From Beta vulgaris subsp. vulgaris (taxonomy: Eukaryota; Streptophyta; Magnoliopsida; Caryophyllales; Amaranthaceae), in contig NC_079204.1 in NCBI RefSeq assembly GCF_026745355.1, forward strand, positions 50,675,182 to 50,739,181: a stretch of DNA of 64,000 bases, given 5' to 3'. Position 1 is the first letter of the stretch. Each line of letters starts with the position of its first letter. Positions 1-12,330 of this stretch are shown here, in pieces. The notes under the pieces are model-generated. The model saw nothing but the letters and a program-made list of their open reading frames with translations, was not told where the DNA came from and did no database searches. The position numbers and the translations under genes are program-made.

Positions 1-1
1 C

Positions 2-2889
2 TACGAAATCCATTCCGCGTCACCCATAGTTTTCATAAGCATCACAAATAAGTCTCATGATTGGCATCATCGCCTCGGGCATCCATCCAATAAAATTCTT
101 AGGCATCTTATTTCTCGTCATCATATTATTGTTTCTAGTCTTTCCATCATAGATTGTAATTCGTGTGCTTGCTATAAAAGTCATAAACTTCCTTTTTCCA
201 TCTCTACTATATCGTCTACTTCCCCTCTCCAATATATTTATACTGATCTGTGGTCCTCCCCCGTTTTGTCTCATGATGGTTACAAGTATTACGTCGTCTT
301 TATTGATCACTTTTCTAAATATACTTGGCTCTATCCTCTCAAACTCAAATCCGACACAAAACAGGTTTTCATTCGTTTTAAGGCCTTGGTGGAAAAATTC
401 TTTAACACCCCCATCATCACCTTATATTCTGACAATGGTGGTGAATATGACGCTCTCAAATATTATCTCTCCATTGATGGCATCTCTCGCCTCACTACTC
501 CACCTCATACTCCTCAACATAATAGCCTATCTGAGCGCAAACACCGCCACATCGTTGAAACCGCTCTCTCTCTCCTCACTCACTCCCACATGCCCCTTGA
601 GTACTGGTCCAATGCTTGTTCCACAGCTGTCTACCTCATAAATCGTCTTCCCACTGCCACTCTCAAAAATGCCTCCCCTTACTCCACTCTCTTCGGCACT
701 GAGCCCAACTATGGCAAACTACGTAGTTTTGGGTGCCTGTGCTATCCCTGGCTCCGCCCCTACTCTCCTCACAAACTTCATCACAAATCTACCCCTTGCG
801 TCTTCATTGGGTACTCCTCCACTCAAAGCGCTTACTACTGCCTTGATCTCACTACCAACCGAGTGTACTGCTCCCGTCATGTGCACTTCATCGAACACTC
901 CTTCCCATTCTCCACAAAATGCCCCACTCCACCACCCCTTCCTCAGCTCCTTGATGAATGTTGCCCCATGCACCTTACCACCTTAGCTGTCTCGCCATCT
1001 CCCACACACCCTTCCTCGCCCGACTCTCTCTCTCTCACCCATCCTCCCTCTCTCATACTGCGTCCAGCTCCTCCTCGCCCACATCCGCTGCTCCACCTTC
1101 ACCCTCGCCCACTCTCTCTGACCCACTCCCTCTCTCGTCCTCCTCTCCCGCATCATCCACACTCTCCCCCGACCCGTCTCCCATCTCGACGCCCAACCCC
1201 TCCCCCAGCCCACCCTCCTCACCTCCCGCTCATCACACTCGCCTCTCCCATGGCATCCGCAAACCCCTTACCAAGCTCAACCTCACTGCTGTAGCCCTCG
1301 ACACCGAGCCCAAAAACATTACCCAAGCACTAAAAAGCCCGGTTTGGCGCCAAGCCATGGATGAGGAGGTCTCGGCTCTTCTCAAAAATCACACATGGGA
1401 CTTAGTCCCCCCCTCCCCTTCTCAAAATGTTGTCACGTGTAAATGGATTTTCAGGATAAAGAAAGACCAAGATGGCAATATCACCAAGTACAAAGCAAGA
1501 TATGTTGCTCGTGGTTTTACTCAACACGCTGGTGTCGACTTTTGTGAGACGTTTAGTCCCGTGGTGAAGCCATCCACCGTGCGCCTTGTCCTTTCTCTTG
1601 TCGTAAGCAACGGGTGGTCGTTGCGTCAACTTGATATTAATAACGCTTTCTTGCAGGGTACTCTCACCGACGAAGTCTACACTATCCAGCCTCCCGGTTA
1701 TGCGGATCCCAAGTTTCCCCATCATGTATGCAAGTTAAACAAGGCCCTGTATGGCTTGAAACAAGCCCCCCGGGAGTGGTACACCGAGCTTCGTCATCAT
1801 CTCCTTGTTGTGGGTTTTAAGAACACCATATCCGACCCCTCTCTGTTCACTCGTACATCTCAAGGCACCACCCTCTATTTAATCGTCTATGTTGACGATA
1901 TCATAGTCACTGGCACCGACTCCTCGGCCCTTGACCAGTTCGTCCTCCAGCTTGCTACTCGCTTCTCTCTAAAGGATTTGGGCACTCTCTCCTACTTCCT
2001 TGGGGTTGAAGTCTTGCCTCACCCACAGGGTCTCTTCCTTAGCCAGAAGGAATACATCAATGACATCTTGTGTAAAGCTAACATGGAGGACGCCAAGCCG
2101 GTCTCCACCCCCCTAGCCACTGATCCACCTCTCACTCTTCATGGCACCGCTCTCCCTGATCCCACAACCTATCGGACCCTCATTGGTAGCCTACAATATT
2201 TGGGATTAACTCGGCCCGACGTCACTTTTGCAGTAAATAAACTGGCCCAATACATGCAACGCCCCACTGATACTCATATGCAAGCACTTCGTCGCCTCCT
2301 TCGCTACCTTCATGGAACGTCTCACATGGGTCTCATTCTCTACCGTGACTCCCCTCCCACGCTCCATGCTTACTCCGACTCCGACTGGGCGTGGGACAAA
2401 GATGATTACATCTCCACCACTGCTTACATTGTCTACCTTGGTAAGAATGCTATTTCCTGGACTTCGCGCAAACAACGTACTCGCGCTCGCTCCTCTACTG
2501 AAGGCGAGTACCGCGCTGTGGCTAATACTACCGCTGAATTGTTATGGGTTCGCAACCTCCTTGATGAACTTGGCTACAAACTCCCGCAGCCTCCAGTCAT
2601 TTACTGTGACAATGCCGGTGTCACGTACGTCAGTGCGAATCCCCTTTTTCATTCTAAAATGAAGCACCTGGGGCTTGATTACCACTTCGTACGCGAAAAT
2701 GTCCAAGCAGGTCTCCTACGGGTTTCCTACATCTCTACTCATGACCAGCTCGCTGATGCATTAACAAAACCTTTGCCCCGTGCCACGCATCAAAATCTTG
2801 TCCAACGAATTGGCCTCTCATCCTGGCCGTCCAATTCGAGGGGGCGTGATAAGGATGGAATAAGTCAACACTTATCTCCTCCTACATAA
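2..2889 (+). pseudogene. copia pol polyprotein fragment with a frameshift
   Basis: The reading frame is open from base 2 to 1294 and then continues in another frame from about 958 to 2889. The first part starts with a HHCC-type region (WHHRLGHPS near 60-90, CNSCACY near 155-175) followed by the integrase core, with the three acidic residues in TDLW, SDNGGEY and SERKHR. The second part holds the RT (start motif near 1350, YVDD box at 1888-1899) and RNase H (SDSDWAW, then the EGEYRA block). The frames differ, so an indel must lie in the low-complexity Ser/Pro linker between about 905 and 1230. The last 43 bases before the stop run into the LTR. Apart from the shift, the domains look intact, so this copy is fairly young. 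Confidence 0.9.
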
Positions 2890-3048
2890 TAGGCATAGAA
2901 TATGCTCTTGTGAATATCTTCTGTTAATATCTTGTACGTAATCTTCGGTACTATTCAAAAAGTTATTTTTTGTAAGTTGTACTATATATACGTTCATTGA
3001 GTAAATGAGAAACACAACACTTCTTCTCTATCTTCTATATTCTCTACA
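2847..3048 (+). repeat. 3' LTR of the left-edge copia element
   Basis: The LTR begins TGATAAGG directly after the purine run GAGGGGGCG (2838-2846) and ends CTCTACA at 3048, so it has the expected TG...CA ends and is about 202 bp. An internal TATA-like ACTATATATACG lies near 2980-2992. Ends are inferred from motif and position, because the partner LTR is not in the window. Confidence 0.75.
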
Positions 3049-4244
3049 TTAAAGATATTCATTTCATAATTGCTTATGGAGAATATAAATTCCCTAATAT
3101 TTTAGTCCAAGTGAATTAAAAAAAATTACATTAATACATTATTGTTTAAATGCATTAAAAAAAATTAGGATTGAAATATATAATAACAATTAAAAATTAA
3201 AATAAATGATCAACTTATCTAACTAATTCTGCCGAACAATTAAGCTAATCAGCACTTTATCAGTTTCAGTTATACCTTATCAATTACTGCTAAATAGTCT
3301 CTTCTCAGCTAACATTGCCAAACATACCCTAGATCAAATATACCCCTTTCCTTAATAATATCATAACCAAACAGCGGTAGATAGCTTTTTACAATAGTTA
3401 TGAACCGAACAATTCTCCCCCACAAAGTATTGTCTTCTTTAGTCTACTGATTAGGGCATTACATTAGGCCAACTGTTCCAAAACCATACACAAAACCCAG
3501 ACGGCCAGACTACGTGTACACTCCTATTAGATCCAACTATTAATTAATAAAGCTAAACGATCATAATGATCTTACAGGTGTTCTCTTCCCAAGAGAAGGA
3601 ACTAAGGAAGTAACCAAGACAATATATAATACTCCCTTTTTTGTTTAAGTGACACATTTACATAGTATTTACTATTTACAGTTTAAACTTTAATTAGTTT
3701 TGGTGATTTACATTTTAGGAAAAATATATGTCATGTGGGATCTTATTAGATTCGTCTGAATGTGAATTTTTTTAATATCTTTTTATAATTTTTACTTATT
3801 AATAATTGAAGATATTAATGGTTAAAATAATGCATTGGCAAACGTGAAAACAAGAAATGTGTCACTTAAAAAGAAATGGAATTAGTATATATATATATAT
3901 ATATGCTCCAAAATTTTAATATACAGAAATGGAGATCGAGCTGTCTGAATAGAACCATACTCGAAGTTAAAGTTATTCGTTGACTACAAAGTTAAGAACT
4001 TCCCCAGATAGAAACTGCATTGTACAGACTACAGACTACAGAAACATGGCAAATTTAGAAAGAAAATGGAGGCAATCCAACATATCTCACGGCTTATATA
4101 GTGGACTCATTTCCGAGAGTTTTCTATTTCCTTTCGCTTCAATCCTAATGCCTTAGTGTATATATATTGCTAGTAATCTCATTGTTCAATATACAATTGC
4201 ATAGTCTAGAAAGCTTCTTCTTCTCTCTCATTTTCTCTCTCAAA
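3049..4244. other. Intergenic and upstream region of the first DUF642 gene
   Basis: AT-rich sequence with no coding signal. It holds a Stowaway-like element (3632-3885) followed by a short AT microsatellite (3886-3904). A plausible TATA element lies near 4158-4167, about 80 bases before the start codon of the DUF642 gene, and a CT-rich leader (4215-4240) precedes the ATG. Confidence 0.5.
3632..3885. mobile_element. Stowaway-like MITE (Tc1/mariner type)
   Basis: A 254-bp element flanked by TA on both sides (3630-3631 and 3886-3887). Its ends are inverted repeats: the left end reads CTCCCTTTTTTGTTTAAGTG and the right end carries the inverted AAGTGACACATTT block. No coding capacity. It sits about 360 bp upstream of the DUF642 start codon and could affect that promoter. 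Confidence 0.75.
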
Positions 4245-7181
4245 ATGGCTTCATCTCCTCTTTATTTTCTTTTGGTATTCTTTTTTGTTAGCAGCGTAGA
4301 TTTTTTTGCTTGGACAACCGATGCAACTACTCTTGATGGTGAGTTCGGCCATGGTGCAATATAGTTTTAGGTTTATTTCAGCAATAATATTTATATTAGG
4401 AGCTAGGGAGTATTAGCTCATAACAGGTATTGGGCATCCTTGATCACATGGAATAGTGCATATAGTTATATGTGGTTGGCTACACCTATATATAATGATG
4501 TGGCTAATTCACATATATATTTTATCCGTTCTTTTTTAAATGCAACATTTTTCTTATTTGGAAGTTTTAATTAATTGCAACGTTTCATTCTTTAGTTACT
4601 AGCCTTCTATGCACTCGATACGTCCGTCGATTGTCTGGGTCTGTTCTTAATAAATTTCATCTAGATATAATTTTAGAAGTGTGATTTATAATTATTGTTA
4701 TACAAACTAATGTAAAGTGATTAGAAATTATAATGAACATCTAGATATAAGGTCTTATAGTCAATTTAATTTTGTAATTTTTTTAAATTAAATAACCATT
4801 TTTCTAATTGTGTCAAGTTACCTTGTTAATGCTTATTTAGTTTAATTTATTATTAGAATTTCGACCGCATCTTTAAATTAGGAAAGGATATATTGTAGAA
4901 AATTTGAATATCCAATTATATATTTAGCTAAGGACAAAAATGACTTTTTAAAAGGGGACACCATAGCTCCCCCCTTGGCTTATATAATAGAGATACTTGT
5001 TCACTATCTTTCTCCTATCACATGGCTCCCACTTTTTATCCTCTTCACACGAGTTTCTTAAAAAAAATCAATAGTATATTTGCAATAACTATAGAACGGA
5101 GGAATTATGTATAAGAATTACTTATAATTGTTGGAATTACTTATTACTATACTAAGTATTACTGATAATTATTGGGGTTACTTATGTCATTTGTTAGGTA
5201 ACTTATTTTAAGGGTTGCTAATCAATATAATAGAGGTTACTTATATTATCTTGGGATCAATTATAATTTTTTGAGGTAACTTGTATAAATTGAAGAGGAT
5301 ATAAATTAGTCAAAGCTTAATTCAATAATCATCTCTAATTTTAATAATTAACATTAATTGAGAGTGAACTATCTATTTACAGGATATCTTCCAAATGGAA
5401 ACTTTGAAGAGGGACCAAAGCCAACAAACATAAAGAAGACGGTAATCAAAGGGAAACACTCTCTCCCAAAGTGGGTGAAAAAGGGCATGGTCGAGTATGT
5501 ATCAGGTGGGCCTCAACCAGGTGGCTTCTTTTTTGTAGTGCCACGTGGCGTCCATGCTGTAAGACTAGGGAATGAGGCATCTGTATCTCAATACGTGAGA
5601 GTTAAGAAAGGGTTATATTACTCTCTTACCTTCAGTGCAACAAGGACTTGTGCCCTAGAAGAAGTTTTAAGGGTTTCAGCTTCTAAAATCTCCACAGATT
5701 TACCCATTCAAACATTGTATAGTAGCAATGGAGGAGACACTTATGCTTGGGCTTTTCAAGCTATGTCTAACATTGTTAAGGTCACTTTTCACAACCCTGG
5801 TACAGAAGAAGACCCTACTTGTGGGCCTCTCTTGGACGATGTTGCAATAAAAGAGATGATGCCACTCCTTAAACCCATTGGTAAGTTCATCTTTATAGTT
5901 TCAATTTAATAAGAAAGATAAGGGTAACCTTAAGGGTTAACAACCCTTAGTTTATGTGAGAGATTAAGGCTTCGTTCGGTAGGGTGTAAAACATTTCCAA
6001 TGTAAAATGATTTTCATGGAAAACAATTTACAATGGAAAACACAATTCCAAAATTAGTTTTCCGTTGTTTGGTTTCATGTAAGGAAAATGATGAAATGAA
6101 AGGAAAAGTAAGGAGGTAGTGAGAAAAGTATACAAGAGAGATAAGTAAAACAATTTTCCCTTCATTTTGAAAGGAAAATGGTTTTCCATAATTGGGAGAG
6201 TAATTTTATCCCAAGGAAAAATGGTTTTACACTCTTTTGCCAACCAAACAATGTAAAACTGAAAATGGAGGAAAACAGTTTTTCGGAAAAACGTTTTACG
6301 CCCTAGTACACGTAAGAGAAAACATTATAAATGCAATAGATTGTGCCAAATTTAATATTACTTTCTCAAGATCTCTCATAAAAGATACATATTATCAATC
6401 CTTAATAGGGTCGTTATTTAATTATTTTCTATAAGGTTTTTTTACTACTCTTTATTTCCTATTATAAGGCACTTAGAATGTCCCGAAATCAAACCTCGTC
6501 TATTCATAAATCTTGTATATTAAAAGTTAATTTTCCTAGTTTTCAACTTTCACAAAAACTGAGAAACCAAAAGAAAAAACGACAACGAACAAGTCTTTAA
6601 TTACCTTGATTTTTTATACTAACACATGAATAACTACAACAATATTTTTTTTTGTTTCAGGAAATATAGTAAAAAATGGAGACTTTGAAATCGGTCCACA
6701 TGTATTCAAGAATTTCTCAACAGGAGTCCTTCTCCTTCCACATTCCCATGATGTCATCTCTCCACTTCCTGGCTGGATTATTGAATCACTGAAACCTGTC
6801 AAATATATTGACTCAACACACTTCTTTGTGCCCTCAGGATCCTTTGCTATTGAATTAGTAGGAGGAAGAGAAAGTGCTATAGCTCAAATCATAAGAACAA
6901 TACCAGACAAATTCTACCTTCTCACCTTCAAAGTTGGAGATGCCAAAAATGGATGCCATGGATCAATGTTAGTGGAAGCATTCGCGGCCGAAGAAAATAC
7001 TAAAGTTAGCTATGATTCTCAAGGAAAGGGTGGTTTCACTTCTACAAGTCTCAAGTTCCAAGCTATCTCAACTAGAACTAGATTAACATTTTGGAGTTCG
7101 TTTTATCATACTAAATTTGATGATCTTAGCCACATGTGTGGTCCAGTCTTGGATGATATCAGGGTTGTACCTCTTCATTAA
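4245..7181 (+). CDS. DUF642 cell-wall protein, tandem copy 1 (TEEBE/BIIDXI family)
   Basis: Three exons, 4245-4338, 5383-5880 and 6661-7181, with GT-AG introns both in phase 1, encode 370 residues, the usual length for plant DUF642 proteins. The first 25 or so residues are a signal peptide (MASSPLYFLLVFFFVSSVDF). The mature protein has two galactose-binding-like halves. The first holds PNGNFEEGPKP, VSGGPQPGGF, RLGNEASVSQ and PTCGPLLDD; the second begins in exon 3 with KNGDFEIGP and holds GGRESAIAQIIR, NGCHGSM and MCGPVLDD. Four conserved cysteines (RTCAL, PTCGP, NGCHG, HMCGP) are present. Family members are secreted to the apoplast, bind wall polysaccharides and modulate pectin methylesterase activity. 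The neighbouring gene at 12331 is a tandem duplicate with the same exon plan. Intron 1 carries a Helitron and intron 2 a hAT-like MITE; the coding sequence is undamaged. Confidence 0.95.
4599..4993 (-). mobile_element. Short non-autonomous Helitron in intron 1 of DUF642 copy 1
   Basis: Read on the minus strand, the element starts TCTCTATTATATAAGCC after an A (4994) and ends ...GGCTAG before a T (4598), matching the A|TC...CTRR|T rule of Helitrons. A degenerate hairpin lies about 12 bases before the 3' end. It is 395 bp long, with no coding capacity. The 15-base hairpin region differs at only three positions from that of the element at 38066-38335, so the two belong to one family. Confidence 0.75.
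5967..6252. mobile_element. hAT-like MITE in intron 2 of DUF642 copy 1
   Basis: The left end (GGCTTCGTTCGGTAGGGTGT followed by AAAACATTT) and the inverted right end (GTAAAACCATTTTTCC, then TTTGGTTGGC) are imperfect inverted repeats of the kind typical for plant hAT miniature elements with a GTTTGG core. The interior is full of GGAAAA/TTTTCC. An 8-bp target duplication was not confirmed. Confidence 0.5.
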
Positions 7182-8394
7182 TTCAAAGAGAAGAAAAGAT
7201 TATTATATATGTTGAATAATGATTCAAGATTATTGTAGATGTAAGATTTCTATGAGAAATTCGAGCAACTAAATTGTGTGTAGATTAAAGATTATGTTGT
7301 ATTATTATAAGTGATTGTATCATGTATTGAAAATTCAAGTCCTTGAAACAAATAAATCGATTGTGAGATTATTGTTAGATTTTACAGGAGTCATTTACCT
7401 TTTTGCATTAGTATCTTGGCAAAATCTTGATAGCATATTATAGAGAGTTGTCAGTTGTCACTAGGGTTCGTAAGCATTGTAGTAAGGCCAAGGCCTTGTA
7501 ATTGGGTGTTTTTTTTCTTTTTGTATCAATGGAATTGGTCCTTTCAAGTTCGTCTTTGAATAATGGGACTATTAGAGATCTTTTGAGATTATATCAAGGT
7601 ATTCGTCTTCCAACCTATGGCGATGGAACATGAGTGTAAACAAAACGCGTCATACTGACATATGTGTTGAAGACTGAAGATATATGTAGGGCTCTAGTGT
7701 AGTATGAGCACTTCTGTATATAGTATAGTAGCTTTGTGTGTGCGGAGTGATGAGATCTAAGCATAACTTTTCTCCTTGTTGTGACAAGGGTCTATTTCCA
7801 GCTTTTTCTTGTAATCTCCTAAACTGATGTGGCTAGGTTTCCTAGGAGGATTCTCCTCTATTTAAGGTCAGCTGGTCTCATTGTAGCTGTTATGACAAAA
7901 ATGAATGAAATCACAACAAAAAGGTAGTTTTACTGGAATGCTGATGAACTTACTGCTTCTATGATATTTTCTTTCACTCTCAACAAATGAAATTCCTCAT
8001 CTATTATCATGATATTAGATCTACAACTTAATCTTCAACAGAAATTCACTATTAAGTTCAAAAATCTCGTCTTTAATTAATTTAGCGTGTGATATTGTTA
8101 ATACAACTGCTAGTTGTAGTAAAAATATTCTTCCCCGCCATCATTTCTCTCTTATGAGATTAGTGTTGCTAGCTGTATCTTTTCATGACCAGAAAGAAAA
8201 ACAAGAAGGAAACCACGACTACAACCTCCTTAGATGTGACCAGTCCTCTATATCTTCACCCTTGAGAAAAAAGCAACTCTGTGAGTATAGAAAAACTCCA
8301 GAAATCCTCCAACTATAGGTCATGGAGAAGGTCCTTTGAAATTTGCCTTGCTTCCAAGAGAAAGTTAGGGGTTGTAACTAGAGTTGTGAAGAGA
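7182..8394. other. 3' flank of DUF642 copy 1 and possible decayed 5' LTR of a copia element
   Basis: No gene is seen. The first 250 bases are probably 3' UTR; AATAAATCG near 7350 could serve as a poly(A) signal. From about 7670 to 7920 the sequence looks like a decayed LTR/leader (TATTTAAGG TATA-like motif near 7858, then ATGAATGAAATCACAAC) placed upstream of copia gag remnants. The LTR reading is inference only, because no second copy exists in the window. Confidence 0.35.
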
Positions 8395-11225
8395 GATGGG
8401 TCTGATAAGTGAAGCAAGACCACTGGGATACTTGCAATAGTAGTATGATAATATCATGGCTTCTTGTATCTATGACTGATCCTATAAAGTGATCAGTGAT
8501 GTTTGTAACTGACTGTGCAAAAAATATGGAGAGAACTGGAGCAGAGATATCTTGCAACTAATTGAGCTAGAAAATACAAGATAAGCAAAGACATTTATGA
8601 GACAAAACAGAATGTTAGAATCATATCTGAATATTACACTGACATGAAGATACTATGGGAAGAACTAAAACTCTCACTATACCCTCCTATAACACAAGTG
8701 ACAATTGAAGTTAGTGTATATGTTGAAGCATTGAATCTTCAATAGGAACAGCAGAAGATCTTTCAATTCCTAAATGGGCTGGATGAGTCTTATGGGACTC
8801 TGAGAAGCAATTTAATTACTAATGGTCTCATCACTTCCTAATGTTGATAGTGCTTGTTGCACTCTAACATAGGAGGAATCTCAGAGAGAAATACACTCTA
8901 GTGTGAAAGGACAAAAGGAAATGATTGTTATGTATAGCAAATCCCTTAACATTGTGTCTTGAATAGCTTGTGGGAAACAAGGCCTTGTTAGTGAGAAATG
9001 TTGGACTGGGATTGGTTATCCACCAACACATCCCATGTATAAGGGAAAAGGAAGAGATAATTATGGCAAGAAATCTGCAGGGAACACATCTAGAGGTGGT
9101 CAAAGATGGAACAAAGGTAGGAAAGTGAGAATAGTTGCAATGTGAAGAGTGAAGGAGGGTTCAACTCTAGTCACATGGAGCTAACATACATCAATTGAGA
9201 AGCTTCTAAAAATGTTGATGAGTTCTAAAAATGAAATAGAAAATGCATCTGATGATGACATGGATCTTGCCTACTCTAACATGGTGAGCTGCTACCTTGC
9301 CAACACAAGTGACGATAGCCAGTGGACCATTGACAATGGTGCTTCACATCATATGACAGGCAACATGGAAACACTTGTGAATGTGAAAAAATGGAACAAA
9401 GAACCCAAGATAAATCTGTCAACTGGTGAAACCTCCAACATCACTCAAGTAGGTGATGTAATCTTGAGAAACAATCTGATGACATTAAGAAATGTGTTAT
9501 ATGTTCCATCCTTCAAACACAACTTAATTTCTATTTAGAAAGTGCCTCGAAATGGCCGGGAATTGCAAAGTTATTTTTCACCCTAAACTCTGCATCTTTG
9601 AGAACAGCTCAAACCACTCACTCATGGGGTTAGGAAGAGTTCAAATGGACTTTATTATCTTGTTGATGAATATATAGAAGGATTAGTGGAGAAACTGAAC
9701 TGCAACAAAGAAAAGAAGAAAGATGAGAAACACTCATGTGCTGTCACAATTAGAGAACTGGAGTTACCAGCCAATGTTGCAGATAGCAAGAAGATGAGTG
9801 CATCTTCCATATGGCACATGAGACTGGGACATGCTCCCATGAAGAAATAAGTGAAATACAAGGCTTGAAAGGGTTTGACAAACACAATGATGAGTTATGT
9901 TTTCATCTATCCTCTTGCAAAACTAACCAAGAGTCCCTTCCAAGTCAGTGAGGGAACAAGCAAAAGTATGGCATAGGCCATAGACTATGAGGACACATTT
10001 GCTCCTGTAGCTAAGCTAGCAACTGTGAGATCCCTACTTATTGTTTCAGCTATTAAAGATTAGTCAGTTCACCAAATGGATGTTAAAAACGCCTTCTTGC
10101 ATGGTGATTTACATGAAACTTTATTCATGAAGCTCCCTCCAGGTTACTCTAAGTATGGTAATAGAGTCAAGCTTCAAGCCCAGGGGTAGCAATGCGCTAC
10201 AAAGAAAGTGCTGAAATGGTCTGCTTTGTATGGGTTCAAATAGGCCTCTAGACAGTGGTTCTTCCAAGTTAATTAAAGCTCAGCTCTAAAAGGCAACCAC
10301 TTTGAACAATCCAAGTTAGATTACTCTCTTTGCACAAAAAAAAAAAAAAAAAAAAAACTCAAGGATGCAATCTCACCCGCATCTAATTATACGAACATGA
10401 CTTTCTTCTAACTGCAGCTGGCAACAGTGAAGAAGTTATTGCTGAAGCCAAACTTCTTCTCTCAGACCACTTTCATATGAAGGACATGGGACCATTGGTG
10501 AGTTACTTTCTTGGAATAGAGGTGGATAAATCTCACAGGGGGGTTTTCCTATCTCAAAAGAAGTATGTGCAAGATATACTTAAGGAGTATAATCTGGAAT
10601 ATTGTAAGGTTCTAAAACTTCTCATGGACACTCATGAAAAACTCACTGCTGATACTGGTCATCCTTTACAACGATCCAGAAAAATACCAGAGGCTCATTG
10701 GCCAGTTAATCTACCTTACAATTACTAGACCTGATATAGCTTTTATTGTTCATGTATTAAGAAAATTTGTGCATCAACCTACTACTGCTCACTATCAAGC
10801 AGGGATCAGGGTGCTCAGATACCTCGCAAGTTGTCCTAGTCAAGGCACCTTTCTAGCAAGAGACTCAGAAGCTCTCCTCACTGCCTACTATGACTCAGAC
10901 TGGGCAGGTGTGTTAGTGTGTATCTATATCTGGATTGTGCATTGTTCTTGGAAGCTCACCTATCTCATGGAAATCAAAGAGACAATCAGTTGTTGCCAGA
11001 TCAACAACATAGACTGAGTACAGATCAATGGCACTCATTGTGTGTAAAGTAATGTGGCTCACACAGCTTCTCAAAGACCTAGGCACAAAGAAGCTAGGCA
11101 CAACGGTGATAAAGTGTGACAACCAAGATGCCCTAGCCATTGTAGCCAACCCTGTTCACCATGAAAAGACAAAACATGTTGACATAGATTGTCATTTCAT
11201 CAGAGACAAAACTAGGGCTGCTTAT
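8395..11225 (+). pseudogene. Badly decayed Ty1/copia element between the DUF642 genes
   Basis: Fragments follow the copia order. Gag-like text with stops lies at about 8480-9200. The protease block at 9212-9538 has the active-site region as DNGASHHMTG, where DSGAS is usual. A pre-integrase stub (WHMRLGHAP) lies near 9810-9840. The integrase core is essentially missing. RT pieces are at 9985-10290 ([20 protein letters not shown]) and 10477-10728 (SYFLGIEV, then a frameshift), RT/RNase H joins at 10634-10910 (TRPDIAF, DSDWAG), and the end of RNase H is at 11028-11225 ([21 protein letters not shown]). Many stops and shifts, a 22-base poly(A) run near 10336-10357 and the lost integrase make it an old dead copy. 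Confidence 0.85.
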
Positions 11226-11640
11226 CAGTTGAGTCGAGCTAGCCCGAACTAAGGTTTATATTCAGATAGTGTTTGTTTATATTTATTCGAGCTCGAGCCG
11301 AGCTTTGACCAAACGTTTACCAAGCCGGGTTTCAACTATTCACGAGCAGACTTGACTCGATATTACCCCTAGTTTACATATTTTAATTTTTTTTCTTTTT
11401 CTTTTTAAAATTTTTGAGATTAGTAGGTCTCTTTTGTTACAATGATAACATATAATTGTGTAATATCTAGGATAAATATATTTATGGATATACATAAATA
11501 TATTATTTTTCTATTTAAAAGAATAATTAAGTTGTTCACGACTTTTCGAGTCGAGCCACTACGAACAGAGCGTTGATCGAGTTGTGACCAAGTCGAGTTC
11601 GAACTGTTCATGAACAGGTCAAGTGATTACTATCCCTAGT
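11226..11640. repeat. Truncated repeat with two direct copies of a GAGCTCGAG-rich segment
   Basis: Two related segments in the same orientation, about 11310-11373 and 11580-11638, share the pattern ACCAAG(C/T)CG...TTC-AACT-TTCA-GA-CAG...ACTTGACTCGAT-TTA-C-CCCTAG. They are about 270 bp apart with AT-rich filler. Such GAGCTCGAG-rich ends occur on old plant transposons. The class cannot be decided from this copy. Confidence 0.45.
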
Positions 11641-12330
11641 CTGAACAATCAATTCGTATGTGTGAGACACACACAAACAAAGAAAAAAAAAAGTATAAGG
11701 GAAGAGAAAGACAGTTAGTTATTGCACGCATGGCATTTCAAGGATTTCCATCTAGGAATAAGGGTGACAAAATCACCTATTTGACCTATATACATCTTTC
11801 GGAACAGCAATTTCTCAGGTGAACCAGCTACACAATATTCTTCATACAAAAGCAATATATACTTCATAATTTTTAATCTTAATGGAAAGAAAAAACTTAT
11901 ACTTCTACACCAATTGAATCAAGGTGCAGTTTCATGTGATCAATGTATATAAAATCATATTGACAATTCCCAAATGTAGTACTGGTGCAGAAACCAAGCA
12001 ATAATTAAGATGAAATTAAAGAATAACTTAATTATGAAGCAACTGTATATTATCTTAACCTCTAAAAATGAAGAGAGGGCAAAAATATATACTAGAGAGG
12101 AGACAATCCAGCAAATGTTACGCCTAATTTGGTGGACTCACTCACTAGATGATTCCATTCCTTACACTGAATTTTCTCTCTCCTCATAATTGTTGTAGTT
12201 GTATATATCATCAGTCTCAGTTTTCATTGCAATTGCACATTCTTCAGACTTATTGAGAGCACTCTCTAACTATCTGATCTCTCTCTTTTTTCTCGTTTTC
12301 TGGGTGTGTGTGCGTAGATTGCATCACACA
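11641..12330. other. Upstream region of the second DUF642 gene
   Basis: No coding signal. A TATA-like TATATATC lies near 12201, about 130 bases before the ATG, followed by a CT-rich leader (12270-12300). No relation to the promoter of copy 1 was obvious by eye beyond the CT-rich leader. Confidence 0.4.

Larger units (their letters stand above)
1..3048 (+). mobile_element. Ty1/copia retrotransposon, 3' portion (5' end outside window)
   Basis: The left edge of the window lies inside a copia element transcribed on the + strand. Visible in order are a GAG-pre-integrase zinc-finger region, integrase core, a long Ser/Pro-rich linker, reverse transcriptase, RNase H, a polypurine stretch and a 3' LTR. 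The gag, protease, primer-binding site and 5' LTR lie to the left, outside the window. The order protease-integrase-RT-RNase H is diagnostic of Ty1/copia rather than Ty3/gypsy. The target-site duplication cannot be checked because the 5' flank is missing; the five bases after the LTR (3049-3053, TTAAA) are the predicted duplication. Confidence 0.95.

Noticed and set aside
2206..2475. Minus-strand open frames over the copia RT
   Set aside because: Shadows of the C-rich pol frame on the opposite strand.
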